From Bin87 sp034423115 (GTDB lineage: Bacteria; Chloroflexota; Dehalococcoidia; Lucifugimonadales; UBA3495): 64,000 nucleotides of DNA. The notes below the pieces were generated by a model. It did no database searches. It was not told where the DNA came from and saw only the letters and a list, made by a program, of their open reading frames with translations. Where the stretch lies: positions 45,519-109,518 of the forward strand of contig DAOUJD010000039.1 in assembly GCA_034423115.1 (NCBI GenBank), given 5' to 3'. Position numbers and translations under genes: made by a program. Below are positions 1-9,045 of this stretch, one piece after another; position 1 is the first letter of the stretch, and every line of letters begins with the position of its first letter.

Positions 1-254
1 TCGGCGGGATGATGGAAGGGCAGCAGATGGGCTCCGGAACCGAGCTTGATGTTTTTGGTCTGCATCAATGCCTGGGCGATTAACAGGTCCGGCGCGGGTA
101 TGGGCTCCCAGGGAGAGGTGAAGTGCTCGCCGATCCAAGCCTCGTCGAAACCGAGTTCGTCGCACAGCTTGAGGTATTGCAAATCCCACTGATGGGCGTC
201 GTAGATGTTCCGTTCCGGCGGATGGGACGGCATCATAAACAGTCCGTACTTCAT
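1..254 (-). CDS. Luciferase-like (LLM class) flavin-dependent oxidoreductase, N-terminal part
   Basis: The gene runs off the left edge, so only about 84 N-terminal residues are present, starting at an ATG at 254 on the minus strand. The protein opens MKYGLFMMPSHPP and continues with an ELGFDEAWIGEHFT segment and a later GSGAHLLPFHHPA segment. This is the pattern of bacterial-luciferase-like TIM-barrel enzymes, which use FMN or F420 to oxidise or monooxygenate organic substrates in the cytoplasm. The WIGEH stretch is the usual early-barrel signature. The substrate cannot be told. Three other members of the superfamily lie in the window. The next gene, an FKBP, is divergent. Confidence 0.85.
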   Translation of the reverse strand, partial: MKYGLFMMPSHPPERNIYDAHQWDLQYLKLCDELGFDEAWIGEHFTSPWEPIPAPDLLIAQALMQTKNIKLGSGAHLLPFHHPA

Positions 255-344
255 GGCTCCTCCGACGAACTCCTGGCCGTGGCGAATGCAGCCCGGCGCG
301 GTTCAAGCAGTACATTACCATAAATCGGGCCGCGTTGCGCCTCG

Positions 345-353
345 TGCTATAGT
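345..353 (+). promoter_or_regulatory. Putative extended -10 promoter of the FKBP gene
   Basis: A TG-N-TATAGT extended -10 element lies about 30 bases before the TTG start of the FKBP gene, which would give a short leader. No good -35 hexamer is visible at the expected spacing. The call rests on motif similarity only. Confidence 0.4.
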
Positions 354-382
354 GGCGCATCCATTCCGGCAAAGGACGAAAG

Positions 383-814
383 TTGACTACTGCACAGACG
401 GGCAACCGAGTACGGGTCCACTACACGGGCCGACTAGACGATGGGGAGGTATTCGACTCCTCCGAAGGCGGGACGCCGCTGTCTTTCACCATAGGCAACG
501 GCCAGGTGATACCCGGATTCGAGAACGGCGTGCTGGGCATGGCGCCTGGGGACACCAAAACCGTCCACATACCATGCGCGGACGCTTATGGCGAGCGACA
601 CAGCGACGGCGTGATGGAAGTGCCGCGAGGCGAATTTCCGCCGGCAATGCCGCTGGAGGTCGGCTCGTCGGTCCAAGGTCAGCAAAGCAGCGGCCAGACG
701 GTGACCTTCACCATTATGGCAGTCACAGAAGAATCGGTTACGCTGGACGCCAATCACCCGTTGGCCGGGAAAGACCTCACTTTCGACCTAACACTGGTTT
801 CGATAGAGGGATAG
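383..814 (+). CDS. FKBP-type peptidyl-prolyl cis-trans isomerase, SlyD-like
   Basis: This 143-residue protein is a short FKBP of the SlyD type, a prolyl isomerase and chaperone acting in the cytoplasm. The N-terminal strand has VRVHYTGRLDDGEVFDSS and the core has IPGFENGVLGM, both FKBP signatures. Between about residues 66 and 120 lies the inserted chaperone flap typical of SlyD, with YGERHSDGVMEVPR leading into it and NHPLAGKDLTFDLTL closing the fold. No histidine-rich metal-binding tail is present and no signal peptide is seen. The start is a TTG preceded by AAAGGA at 371-376. The gene stands alone between a divergent oxidoreductase and a convergent SDR. Confidence 0.92.
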   Translation: MTTAQTGNRVRVHYTGRLDDGEVFDSSEGGTPLSFTIGNGQVIPGFENGVLGMAPGDTKTVHIPCADAYGERHSDGVMEVPRGEFPPAMPLEVGSSVQGQQSSGQTVTFTIMAVTEESVTLDANHPLAGKDLTFDLTLVSIEG

Positions 815-856
815 CAAGCGCGGCAGGGACCTAGGCTACATACAAAAGATCCGAAG

Positions 857-1672
857 TTACAAGCGCACCTGCTGGGCCAGCGTCTGGTAGGTAACCGGGG
901 AGGTTGCCACCAGGCCGGCGTCCACGGGCAGCACCACGCCGTTGATCCAACGCGCCTCGTCGCTGGCGAGAAATAGGGCAGCGTTGCCGATGTCCCACGC
1001 GGTTCCCTCGGTACGCAGGGGAGCCGCGTTGCTGCGTATCTGCCGCAGGTCGTCGTCCATGCGGGGCGCGACCATTGGCGTGTACACCAGGCCCGGCGCG
1101 ATGCAGTTGGTGCGGATGCCGTCGGGCCCGTGGTCGGCGGCCATGGAAATGGTCAGGCCGATGACGGCAGCTTTGGACGCGGTATAGGGCGTGCTGCTGT
1201 GGGCGCGCAGGCCGGCGATGGACGAGATGTTGATGATGGAACCGCCGCCGGTCTTGATCATTTCGGGGATGGCGAATTTGCTGGCCAACACGATGCTTTT
1301 GACGTTGATGGCCATGACGCGATCCCACGCATCCTCGGCGATTTCGACGACGGTGCCCCGATGGGATATGCCGACGTTGTTGTCCAGTATGTCCAGCCGA
1401 CCGTAGCGCTCGATGCAGGCGGCGACCATGCGCTCGCAGTCGCCGGAATTGGTCACATCGGCCTGGATTGTGGAGGCCTCGCCGCCCTCCGATTCGATGA
1501 GTTCCAACGTCTCTTTGGCCCTCCCTTCGTCCAGGTCGGAGAGCAGTACCTTGGCGCCCTCCCGGGCGAATAACGTCGCGGCAGCCCGTCCGTTGCCTAC
1601 ACCGGGGCCGCTGGTTCCAGCGCCGGTGACGATGGCTACTTTTCCTTCCAGTCTGGGGCTGCGTTCGGGCAC
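857..1672 (-). CDS. SDR family NAD(P)-dependent oxidoreductase
   Basis: A 271-residue classical short-chain dehydrogenase/reductase, using NAD(P)H to interconvert alcohols and ketones. The N-terminal nucleotide-binding loop is TGAGTSGPGVGNG, slightly longer than the usual TGxxxGxG. NNVG replaces NNAG near residue 98. The catalytic triad is visible as Ser in NISSIAG and Tyr/Lys in YTASK. The C-terminal LPVDAGLVA matches the usual DGG region. An acidic residue after the second strand (LLSDLDEG) suggests NAD rather than NADP, which is an inference. The start is a GTG after GGAGG. Substrate unknown. Confidence 0.9.
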   Translation of the reverse strand: MPERSPRLEGKVAIVTGAGTSGPGVGNGRAAATLFAREGAKVLLSDLDEGRAKETLELIESEGGEASTIQADVTNSGDCERMVAACIERYGRLDILDNNVGISHRGTVVEIAEDAWDRVMAINVKSIVLASKFAIPEMIKTGGGSIINISSIAGLRAHSSTPYTASKAAVIGLTISMAADHGPDGIRTNCIAPGLVYTPMVAPRMDDDLRQIRSNAAPLRTEGTAWDIGNAALFLASDEARWINGVVLPVDAGLVATSPVTYQTLAQQVRL

Positions 1673-1700
1673 AGTGCTGTCCTCCGGGTTGGTTTCGGGG

Positions 1701-3266
1701 CTATTCAGAGATGGGTCTGGAGATTATCCACAGGCTCGCGCAAGTGTAGCACACCATCAAAATGAGCATGGGCACCTGGCTGATCAGGGCGGCACGGCGA
1801 TCAGGGAACAACCGGACGGCCTGGACGTGTGCCAGGTAAACGCCAGCGATATGGCCCACCACGATGGCCGAAATGGAAAAGTACCAGATGAATACCGGGG
1901 ACAGTATTCCGATGTTGATGATTGCGTCCGCAGTGCCGAACAGGTCCCAACCCCAACCGAAAGGATCGGAGGCCAAGACTATGAACCGCTGGCCGTTGAT
2001 CAGCAGAAAGCCAAGGAAATGGGCGTAGTGGTATGCCAAAGCGATGGGCAGCAGTGAAAACACGAAAGCCCGCGCCAAACTTCCGATATCAGGTGGCTCA
2101 TCGGTGTATGGGCCGGTCAACGTCATCATCGCGCGGCAAGTGGCGACGTACAGGATGCCGAACACGATTGGCAAACCCACCACCCCAACGAGATTCGCCA
2201 AGTAACCGCCATTCCTGGGGAATTGCAGCAAGAATTGCGTGCTGAATATGACCCACTCGGGTGTAGCCGAGAGCCCGTCGAAAGACACGGTGGACAACAG
2301 GAGGATCACGAAACATACGGCAGCCGGCGTCACATCGCCCAGTCGGTTGAGGCCCACGCAGAACGGACGCAGGTTGAATTCGCGTTCCGACGGTTCGGCG
2401 AGGTTGTAGCGCTCGTAACAATCGACCCAATCATGGCCCTCTGTGGCGCAACGGCCGTCGGCGGAACGATCTGCGCAATTCGAGGCTGGAACCCGAGTTT
2501 CAGTGATCGAGAACCGAGACATGAACCCATAGACGACGGTGAAGCCCTCAGCGTTTCTCAACCAGGTGTCGCGCCCAAACAGGTACATGCCGGCAAAATT
2601 GTAGAGGGTGTATCCGACGAGGATCCAACCGAGAGCGCGGGGTCCGGCGGCGCCGGCAATCACGGTCTCGAGGATGGCGAATCCCGCGAAAACCAACACT
2701 GCCGGCCACTGGCCCCAGCGTTCGGGGTATGGGAGATGGCGGCTCAAGGTTTGGCCCGGAGCGAATGTGGCCGTAACCGTTTCGGCAAAGCCCCACGCCA
2801 CCTTCCACGGATTGACCAACGCCCACAGGTTGCCGAAGAGGGCTGTGAAAAAACTCAGTCCAACCCAGAATCCAACGTACAGGGCCGCTGGAGCAGGATT
2901 CAAGGCGGCGCGTTCCGTGCCAATCAACCCTCCGATGATGACATAGGCAGTGAGCAACACAGACAAAAATTGCAACGGCGCGGTGATCACGGGTGTAGAG
3001 AGCAGCCGGCCGACGACGGGCGCCCGGAGCAGGTTGTAACGGGGGTAGGACTGATGGATGGCATCCCCGCGCAGGAAAACGGCGACGACCAGGAACGACA
3101 GCGCAACCGCAGCTGCGCCGGCGATCACGAATAGAGACAACGGCAAAGGTAAGTCGTACCGCTCGCCAAACCCGTGGGCATAGGCCGGCCGCAGCAACAG
3201 AACCGTCGCCAGGACGGACGACAAAGCCGCCGCGGAAAACGCGATAACGCCTCGCCTCAGGGTCAT
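1701..3266 (-). CDS. Polytopic membrane protein, unknown function (fenitrothion-hydrolase-annotated type)
   Basis: A 521-residue integral membrane protein with roughly ten to twelve hydrophobic segments. It begins with a signal-like helix followed by AYAHGFGERYDLPLPL, a start I associate with a family often carried in databases under the unreliable name fenitrothion hydrolase. That link is from memory and weak. A hydrophilic loop around residues 260-305 contains four cysteines (NCADRS, GRCAT, DCYER, PFCVG), which may form disulfides or bind metal. Its ATG overlaps the TGA of the upstream gene by four bases (ATGA), so the two are probably translationally coupled and may form one complex. No catalytic function can be assigned. 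Confidence 0.6.
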   Translation of the reverse strand: MTLRRGVIAFSAAALSSVLATVLLLRPAYAHGFGERYDLPLPLSLFVIAGAAAVALSFLVVAVFLRGDAIHQSYPRYNLLRAPVVGRLLSTPVITAPLQFLSVLLTAYVIIGGLIGTERAALNPAPAALYVGFWVGLSFFTALFGNLWALVNPWKVAWGFAETVTATFAPGQTLSRHLPYPERWGQWPAVLVFAGFAILETVIAGAAGPRALGWILVGYTLYNFAGMYLFGRDTWLRNAEGFTVVYGFMSRFSITETRVPASNCADRSADGRCATEGHDWVDCYERYNLAEPSEREFNLRPFCVGLNRLGDVTPAAVCFVILLLSTVSFDGLSATPEWVIFSTQFLLQFPRNGGYLANLVGVVGLPIVFGILYVATCRAMMTLTGPYTDEPPDIGSLARAFVFSLLPIALAYHYAHFLGFLLINGQRFIVLASDPFGWGWDLFGTADAIINIGILSPVFIWYFSISAIVVGHIAGVYLAHVQAVRLFPDRRAALISQVPMLILMVCYTCASLWIISRPISE

Positions 3267-3850
3267 CGCTCACCTCGCCGGCGTTGCAGGGTCAGCCAAG
3301 TCCAGATGCCTAAGGCGAATATCGCGACCAAAACCGCGGTGATCCAGATCCACTGGACCTGCGCCCGAGGTTCCTCCACATCCAGGTCGAGCGAAAACAC
3401 TTCGTCGCCCATGTCGGACGATACTGACAGAGTCACGTCCCACGGTCCTACGACGGTAAAGGGTACATCGATCTCGAAATATCGCAGCGTCTGCTCGTTG
3501 AGCACCAACCGGGGACCGATATCTGAGGCACCGGGTGGCCCTGTGGCGGCGAAGTACAGGTCGACGTCGGTGTCCCTGAGCAGGATTTCATCATCGGAAT
3601 TGAAAACCTGGATCGCCAGGTGGGTTTGAGGTATTACGGGGCGGGCGGGAATAATGCCCACGACCAAGCGGTATGGTCCCTGGGTCCGGTCCATGATGAT
3701 GGTGGATGCCCCATTGGCGTGGACGCTCTGTAGCCACTGGGGGGTTATGGTCGCAAGGATAGCCAGGGCGAGGGCGACTGCCGATAGCGCTGCCGCCATA
3801 TATGTGGCGACCGGTATCCGACCCCTCAAGCCAGTCGAAAAGGATTGCAC
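3263..3850 (-). CDS. Two-helix membrane-anchored protein with YtkA/FixH-like extracytoplasmic domain
   Basis: This 195-residue protein has an N-terminal membrane helix (residues about 17-36), a beta-rich outer domain and a second helix near the C-terminus (about 168-186) followed by the positive tail QRRRGER. The middle contains GPYRLVVGIIP, DVDLYFAATGPPG and FTVVGPWDVTLSVSSDMG. This resembles YtkA/FixH-like immunoglobulin-type domains, often found near copper or cytochrome-oxidase functions. Domain assignment is by eye. It is the first gene of a coupled pair with the large membrane protein, which suggests an accessory subunit in the cell envelope. Confidence 0.6.
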   Translation of the reverse strand: MQSFSTGLRGRIPVATYMAAALSAVALALAILATITPQWLQSVHANGASTIIMDRTQGPYRLVVGIIPARPVIPQTHLAIQVFNSDDEILLRDTDVDLYFAATGPPGASDIGPRLVLNEQTLRYFEIDVPFTVVGPWDVTLSVSSDMGDEVFSLDLDVEEPRAQVQWIWITAVLVAIFALGIWTWLTLQRRRGER

Positions 3851-4052
3851 TTATCACCCGCCAAATTGAATCGGCGGCACGATACCACAAGGGATTTTTG
3901 CCATCAATGATGGAATCCATCCACGTCACGTTGGTGGGGCAGGATATTCGATACCAACTCCGTCGGTATTCGCCCCAACTTGACGCTAATGGTACGCCAG
4001 AATACACTTTAAGGCACAAACGCTCCAGCGAGGAGCGACCAGAGGTTCCATC

Positions 4053-5723
4053 ATCGCTATACAACAGGTCAATGGCAACCCGGCATTCAGTGAAGACGTA
4101 GCATTATTCATAGACTGGGAGAACTTCAAGATCAGCCTGGCGGTGCGGGGAAGAACCCCCAACGTATCCGCCCTCAAGGAAGAAGTCTCCAATCACGGCC
4201 GGGTGGTGGTAGGCAAGGCCTACGCAGACTGGGTAACGCGCGCCCCCGAACTCAAAGGCGCCAGCCAGTTCATCCAGGATCCCCCTTCTCTCTATGCAGC
4301 CGGCATTGAACCGGTTTACGTGCCGACTCGCCTGCCACCCGGCGGTTCGTATGGATCCGGTCGGACGATTGCGGTCAAAAACAGCGTCGACGTAAAAATG
4401 ACGGCGGACTGCATAGACACGGCGCATAACTTCCCCAACATCAACACGTTCGTATTGGTTTCCGGCGATTCGGATTTCATCCACGTCATCAACTCGTTGC
4501 GGGCAGTTGGCAAACGCGTCTTGGTGGTCGGGGTTTCGTGGGCTACATCCCGTCGCATGGCGGACCACGTGGACGGCCTGATCTTCTATGATTCGGACGT
4601 CGATCCGATAGACGTTGAACCCGCTCCGCATCGCGGTCCGTATCAAAGGAGTCGACAGCCGGCGCCGGCCCAACTCAGCAACCCCGGGCGCCATCAATTG
4701 CCGGAAGTGATTAGAGCGATCGAGGACGTGATCCGCACCGAGCGGGCGGCCGGACACACGCTGCTGCTGACCTCGTTGAAGCAACGCCTGGTGCGGCGCA
4801 TAGCAGGGTTCGACGAGCGGAAACTTGGCTTCTCTGGCTTCAAAAAGCTCATGCTGCGAGTCGCGGAGGAAGGGAATATCAAGATCCGCAGCGTCGATCT
4901 GGTGGACTGGATTCTGATGGCCGACGAACCGGACCCCGTACCGCAAATCAGGGTTGACGACGACCAGCCAGAGGAGTTCGAGGAAGAAACAGCAGCCCGA
5001 GCGGACGATGGGGATGCCGACGACGGGATCATCGGGGAAGCGGAGGAACACGCTACCGACTTCTCCGAATACGATTCCGCCGCCGTTGTTCCTAGTGAGT
5101 CGGCCGCAGAGGAACCCGAAGTCCGAGTGGATGAGCGCCCGAGACGTGCGGCTCCCGTTCGACCCCGGGGCCCCGACTATGATGCCCTGCTGTCCGAGGA
5201 GATAGGAAAGCTAGACCTGCCGGAATCGGAAGACAATGCCGGCGACGCCACCCGCATCGCCGACCTGATCGCCATGGGGCACACGCTGGAAGAGCGCGAT
5301 GGTTCCGACCACGTTATGTTCAATGCCCTGTGCAGCGAGATCAGTGAAGCGCTAACGGCTGGCATCGAAGCCGAAGACGGGCACATCGTGTCCGGCTGGG
5401 GAGACAACAACTCCAGAGCGTACGTGATACGGCTGATCCGCAGCCTAGCCTCCAACGAGGTTTTCCAGTACCGCAACGTCAGCGTGCGTGACCCCGAGAC
5501 TAACCGAATGCGGCGACGGCGCGTGTTCGGGCTGAACCGGGAGAATCCGGTGGTTGGGGTGGCGCTGGCATTGCGCCTGGGATTGCCGTACGAGTCTGCG
5601 GCTCCACCCAACGTTGGGATCAACGACGCGCTCGCCACGCCGGCCTTGGAAGAGCACGGCTCGGCGGAGGCTGCCCACGCAGAGTCGGCCGAGGACGCGG
5701 AGCCCGCGGTCATATTTTCCTAA
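4053..5723 (+). CDS. NYN (LabA/DUF88-type) putative RNase with LOTUS/OST-HTH domain
   Basis: A PIN-like NYN nuclease domain is followed by a LOTUS/OST-HTH domain, an acidic linker and a third C-terminal domain. The NYN part shows ALFIDWENF with the first catalytic Asp, VDVKMTADCID and FVLVSGDSDFIHVI. The LOTUS part runs from LPEVIRAIEDVIR to RSVDLVDWILM. Such proteins are thought to cut or bind RNA. The first conventional start is GTG at 4143, but it lies after ALFIDWENF and would delete the first catalytic Asp. The frame is open upstream to a TAA at 3987. I chose ATC at 4053, seven bases after AGAGG; ATC 4050, ATA 4059 or a sequence error are alternatives. The gene is convergent with purL. 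Confidence 0.75.
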   Translation: MAIQQVNGNPAFSEDVALFIDWENFKISLAVRGRTPNVSALKEEVSNHGRVVVGKAYADWVTRAPELKGASQFIQDPPSLYAAGIEPVYVPTRLPPGGSYGSGRTIAVKNSVDVKMTADCIDTAHNFPNINTFVLVSGDSDFIHVINSLRAVGKRVLVVGVSWATSRRMADHVDGLIFYDSDVDPIDVEPAPHRGPYQRSRQPAPAQLSNPGRHQLPEVIRAIEDVIRTERAAGHTLLLTSLKQRLVRRIAGFDERKLGFSGFKKLMLRVAEEGNIKIRSVDLVDWILMADEPDPVPQIRVDDDQPEEFEEETAARADDGDADDGIIGEAEEHATDFSEYDSAAVVPSESAAEEPEVRVDERPRRAAPVRPRGPDYDALLSEEIGKLDLPESEDNAGDATRIADLIAMGHTLEERDGSDHVMFNALCSEISEALTAGIEAEDGHIVSGWGDNNSRAYVIRLIRSLASNEVFQYRNVSVRDPETNRMRRRRVFGLNRENPVVGVALALRLGLPYESAAPPNVGINDALATPALEEHGSAEAAHAESAEDAEPAVIFS

Positions 5724-5753
5724 GCGGTATCCGGCTCCGGCCCGGAGCAGAAG

Positions 5754-8012
5754 CTAGCTCCAAGCCTGGCTGAGTCTTCCGTACCAGACTTCGGTCGCCT
5801 CGTCAACGCCCACGTCGACCAACGATCCGATACGCAGTCGCGTACCGCCTGTCGCGCCCACCTCGCAGGCCGGTACGCCAGCCTCGCGAGCCGATGCCAT
5901 GACGCGGGCCACGTTGGTGGGCTCCACAGCGACCAAGATGCGCGAGGCGGCTTCGCCGAACAGGGCGGCGTCCCAACGGTCGTGTATAGCCTCCGCAAAC
6001 TCCGTCGAGGCAGTGAAACCGATAGAGCCGCGACCGCCTACGCTGGAATCCCCCAAGATGCAGGATTCGGCCAGCGCGACGGCGAACCCACCATCGGAAC
6101 AGTCGTGGGCGGCGAGGGCGATGTCGTCGTCGATCAAGCGGCGGCATAGATTCTGAACCCGCCACTCCAGGGATAGGTCGATGTCGGGGCGACCACGGAT
6201 CATGTTGTGGATTGAGTAGAGGTACTCGCTGCCGGCCAAATCGGGCGCATTCGCCGACAGGCTGTCCGCGCCGAGTAGCACTACCGCCAGGCCATCGTCG
6301 GGGAATCCCGCGCCGCAATGACGCCGGACGTCTTCCAAGAGGCCTAGGCCGCCGACGATGGGGGTCGGGAAAATGGCGGTACCCTGGCTTTCGTTGTACA
6401 GGCTGACGTTGCCGCTGACCACGGGGACACCCAACTCAAGGCAGGCATCGGCCATTCCGGAGATACACTGCTCCAACTGGTAGTAGATTTCGGGACGCTC
6501 GGGGTTGCCGAAGTTCAGGCAATCGGTTAGCGCCAAGGGCTGTGCGCCGACGCAGGACAGGTTTCGCGTTACCTCAGCGACCACGCGCTGCCCGCCATGG
6601 TACGGATCCAGGAAACAATGGCGTCCGTTGCCGTCGATGGCAACGGCAATGGCTTTGCCGGTTCCCTTGACGCGCAGGACCGCGGCGTCGCCCGCGCCGG
6701 GGCCGATCACGGTGTTGGTCTGCACCTGGTGGTCGTATTGACGGTAAACGTGGCGCTTGCTGGCAATGTTGGGCGACGCTAGGAGTTTCAGTAATACCTC
6801 GCCCGGATCACCCAAACCGACGTCGGATGGCAGCGGGACGTCGGACAACCGCAAATGCTGGCGCGCCTCATCGTCCGCCGACTGTTTTCCGGTTAGCCGG
6901 TACCGGGGCGCGTCGGCGAGGTGCGGGACCGGAGCGGCGGCGATGGTGTCCGATCCTTCCATTACCCTGGCGGCCTGCTCCGGGGTCACTACGCCGATCG
7001 AGCGGCATGGGACGTCCCACTTCGCAAAAACGTTGTTGATGGTTGGCACATCAGCCGGCGCGGCGACCAATAGCATGCGTTCCTGGGATTCCGACAGCAT
7101 GACCTCGTAACCGGTCATGCCCTCTTCTCGGCGATGCACGTGATTTATGTCAAGGGCAAAGCCTCTGCCACCCCTGGCTACCGATTCGACCGCGGCGCTG
7201 GTCAGCCCGGCGGCGCCAAGGTCCTGCAACGCGCGAACCTTGCCCGTAGCCAAAGCCTCCAGGCAGGCCTCGATCAGGACTTTCTCAAGGAATGGGTTGC
7301 CCACCTGGACGGTGGGCCGCAATTCCTGCTCCTCCTCGAAGGTGCGGGAGGCCAAACCGGACGCGCCATGAATACCGTCCCGACCGGTCCCGGCGCCGAC
7401 GAGGAGCAGGACATCGCCGGGGATTTCAGCGGCGGCGCTGGCCAGTTCCTCTATGCGCGCGATGCCCACGCACATGGCGTTGACCAGGGGGTTCTGCGAG
7501 TAGGACTCATCGAAATAGATCTCGCCGGCCACGTCGGGGACGCCGATACAGTTGCCGTACCACCCAATGCCGTCAACCACGCCACGCAACAACCGCCGGT
7601 TGGTCGGATCGTCGGGCGGGCCGAAACGGAGGGAGTTGAGCAGGGCGATGGGTCGAGCGCCCATGGCGAGGATGTCGCGGACGATGCCGCCCACGCCAGT
7701 GGCTGCGCCCTGCAACGGTTCTATGGCGGACGGGTGATTGTGGGATTCCACTTTGAATACCACCGCCAATCCATCGCCGATGTTAATCGCGCCGGCGTTC
7801 TCAGCGCCGGCCTGGGACAACGTGCGATCCGATGTGGCCGGCAACATACCCAACAATGGGCGGGAGTGCTTGTAGCCGCAGTGCTCGCTCCACAGCGCGC
7901 CAAACATACCCAACTCGACCGGGTTCGGCTCGCGGTCCAATCGGTCCACGATCATCTGGTATTCGGCAGCGGACAGGGCAATTTCGTCGAGTATTTCCTG
8001 GCTAACGGGCAT
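5754..8012 (-). CDS. purL: Phosphoribosylformylglycinamidine synthase subunit PurL
   Basis: This 752-residue protein is the small-type PurL, which uses ATP and ammonia from PurQ to turn FGAR into FGAM in de novo purine synthesis. The N-terminal region has ELGMFGALWSEHCGYKHS, and the first nucleotide-binding part has VFKVESHNHPSAIEPLQG. The second half has VVSGNVSLYNES and HDCSDGGFAVALAES. Its length fits PurL enzymes that need separate PurQ and PurS. It is the last gene of the minus-strand group with purQ, from which it is separated by a transporter gene. No purS is visible in the window. Confidence 0.97.
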   Translation of the reverse strand: MPVSQEILDEIALSAAEYQMIVDRLDREPNPVELGMFGALWSEHCGYKHSRPLLGMLPATSDRTLSQAGAENAGAINIGDGLAVVFKVESHNHPSAIEPLQGAATGVGGIVRDILAMGARPIALLNSLRFGPPDDPTNRRLLRGVVDGIGWYGNCIGVPDVAGEIYFDESYSQNPLVNAMCVGIARIEELASAAAEIPGDVLLLVGAGTGRDGIHGASGLASRTFEEEQELRPTVQVGNPFLEKVLIEACLEALATGKVRALQDLGAAGLTSAAVESVARGGRGFALDINHVHRREEGMTGYEVMLSESQERMLLVAAPADVPTINNVFAKWDVPCRSIGVVTPEQAARVMEGSDTIAAAPVPHLADAPRYRLTGKQSADDEARQHLRLSDVPLPSDVGLGDPGEVLLKLLASPNIASKRHVYRQYDHQVQTNTVIGPGAGDAAVLRVKGTGKAIAVAIDGNGRHCFLDPYHGGQRVVAEVTRNLSCVGAQPLALTDCLNFGNPERPEIYYQLEQCISGMADACLELGVPVVSGNVSLYNESQGTAIFPTPIVGGLGLLEDVRRHCGAGFPDDGLAVVLLGADSLSANAPDLAGSEYLYSIHNMIRGRPDIDLSLEWRVQNLCRRLIDDDIALAAHDCSDGGFAVALAESCILGDSSVGGRGSIGFTASTEFAEAIHDRWDAALFGEAASRILVAVEPTNVARVMASAREAGVPACEVGATGGTRLRIGSLVDVGVDEATEVWYGRLSQAWS

Positions 8013-8119
8013 GGTTCACCGGGATCCAAACTCATTCAGATTGCGGGTCGCATTATATGGCGGGTTAACCAAAGACGACATAGCGCGGATACGCAGGTCT
8101 AGCAAGTTGAACCACGTGA

Positions 8120-9043
8120 TCAGACCAACCCGCCCACCACCACAATCACCACGCCGCCCACGGCCATGAGCGTACCCATGACCAGTTCCTTGGTTACCGA
8201 TTCGGTCTGGCGTAGGAACAGGCGCGCCAGGAAAAGGGTGAACAACGGGTTGCACGACACAATGGGAGCGAGTACCAGGATGTTGGATCCCTCGCGCGTC
8301 ACCGCGAAATACAGGGACATCACCGCGCAGGCCGCCGCGAATCCGGCTAGGAACACGTAGAAAGGCGCCCAGCCCGTCGCCACGGATTTCTGGACCGCCT
8401 CACGTCCGTACACCGGCGACAGCAAAAGGGTGGCGAAGAACATGCTGCCCGCCGCCATGATCAACGGGGAACCGAACTGGATGCTCAATACCCTGCCGCT
8501 AAGCGTGGACGCTCCGTAGCAGGCCGCCGCCAGTATCGCCAGCCCGTAGCCGGCTACCGATTTCCAGTCGCGCCCCCAACTCTGGCGCAAAAAGTTGCCG
8601 CCGGTCAAGGCCAAGCCCACCACCACGATAATGGTGCCCAGAGCCAGCAACGGGTTCAGGTGCTCGTTGAAGCCGGAGACTCCCATGCGCGTGAGGGTCA
8701 CCGCGTACAGCGCGGAGAACAACGCCGCGCTGCCCACTATCGGAGTGACCCGGGCGGCTCCGATCAGATTGATGGCGATGTACTGTTGGGATCGACCGCC
8801 CAGGTAGGTGAGTATTCCGTTGGCGAACAACCACACCATCGCGATTGCCGGCAAGGCGATGACGGCGCGAAATTCAAAGATCAGCGCCAACGCCCCGGCC
8901 AGCAGCGTTGAGGCTACCAGTGAGACCAGCGCGCCCGGCATTGGTCTCAGGCCGCCCTGGGCGCTCATCCCCAATCGGGCCAGAATCGCGGAACTCCCAA
9001 AACCCAACACCGCGATGCCGGCCAGCCCGATGGATATGAGCAT
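8120..9043 (-). CDS. EamA/DMT superfamily transporter
   Basis: A 307-residue protein made almost entirely of hydrophobic helices, about ten in two repeated halves of five. That is the architecture of drug/metabolite transporters of the EamA family, which move small metabolites across the inner membrane. The second half contains YGLAILAAACYGASTL and ends VGGVVIVVVGGLV. It begins with ATG two bases after the purQ stop and ends about 107 bases before purL. Its place inside the purine cluster suggests co-transcription and perhaps a purine-related cargo, but that is inference. Confidence 0.88.
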   Translation of the reverse strand: MLISIGLAGIAVLGFGSSAILARLGMSAQGGLRPMPGALVSLVASTLLAGALALIFEFRAVIALPAIAMVWLFANGILTYLGGRSQQYIAINLIGAARVTPIVGSAALFSALYAVTLTRMGVSGFNEHLNPLLALGTIIVVVGLALTGGNFLRQSWGRDWKSVAGYGLAILAAACYGASTLSGRVLSIQFGSPLIMAAGSMFFATLLLSPVYGREAVQKSVATGWAPFYVFLAGFAAACAVMSLYFAVTREGSNILVLAPIVSCNPLFTLFLARLFLRQTESVTKELVMGTLMAVGGVVIVVVGGLV

Positions 9044-9045
9044 AT

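Noticed and set aside
2223..3134. Plus-strand ORF of 303 residues
   Set aside because: Antisense to the polytopic membrane protein; its composition is that of a shadow frame.
4104..5051. Minus-strand ORF of 315 residues across the NYN gene
   Set aside because: Antisense shadow of a recognisable NYN-LOTUS coding region in a GC-rich genome.
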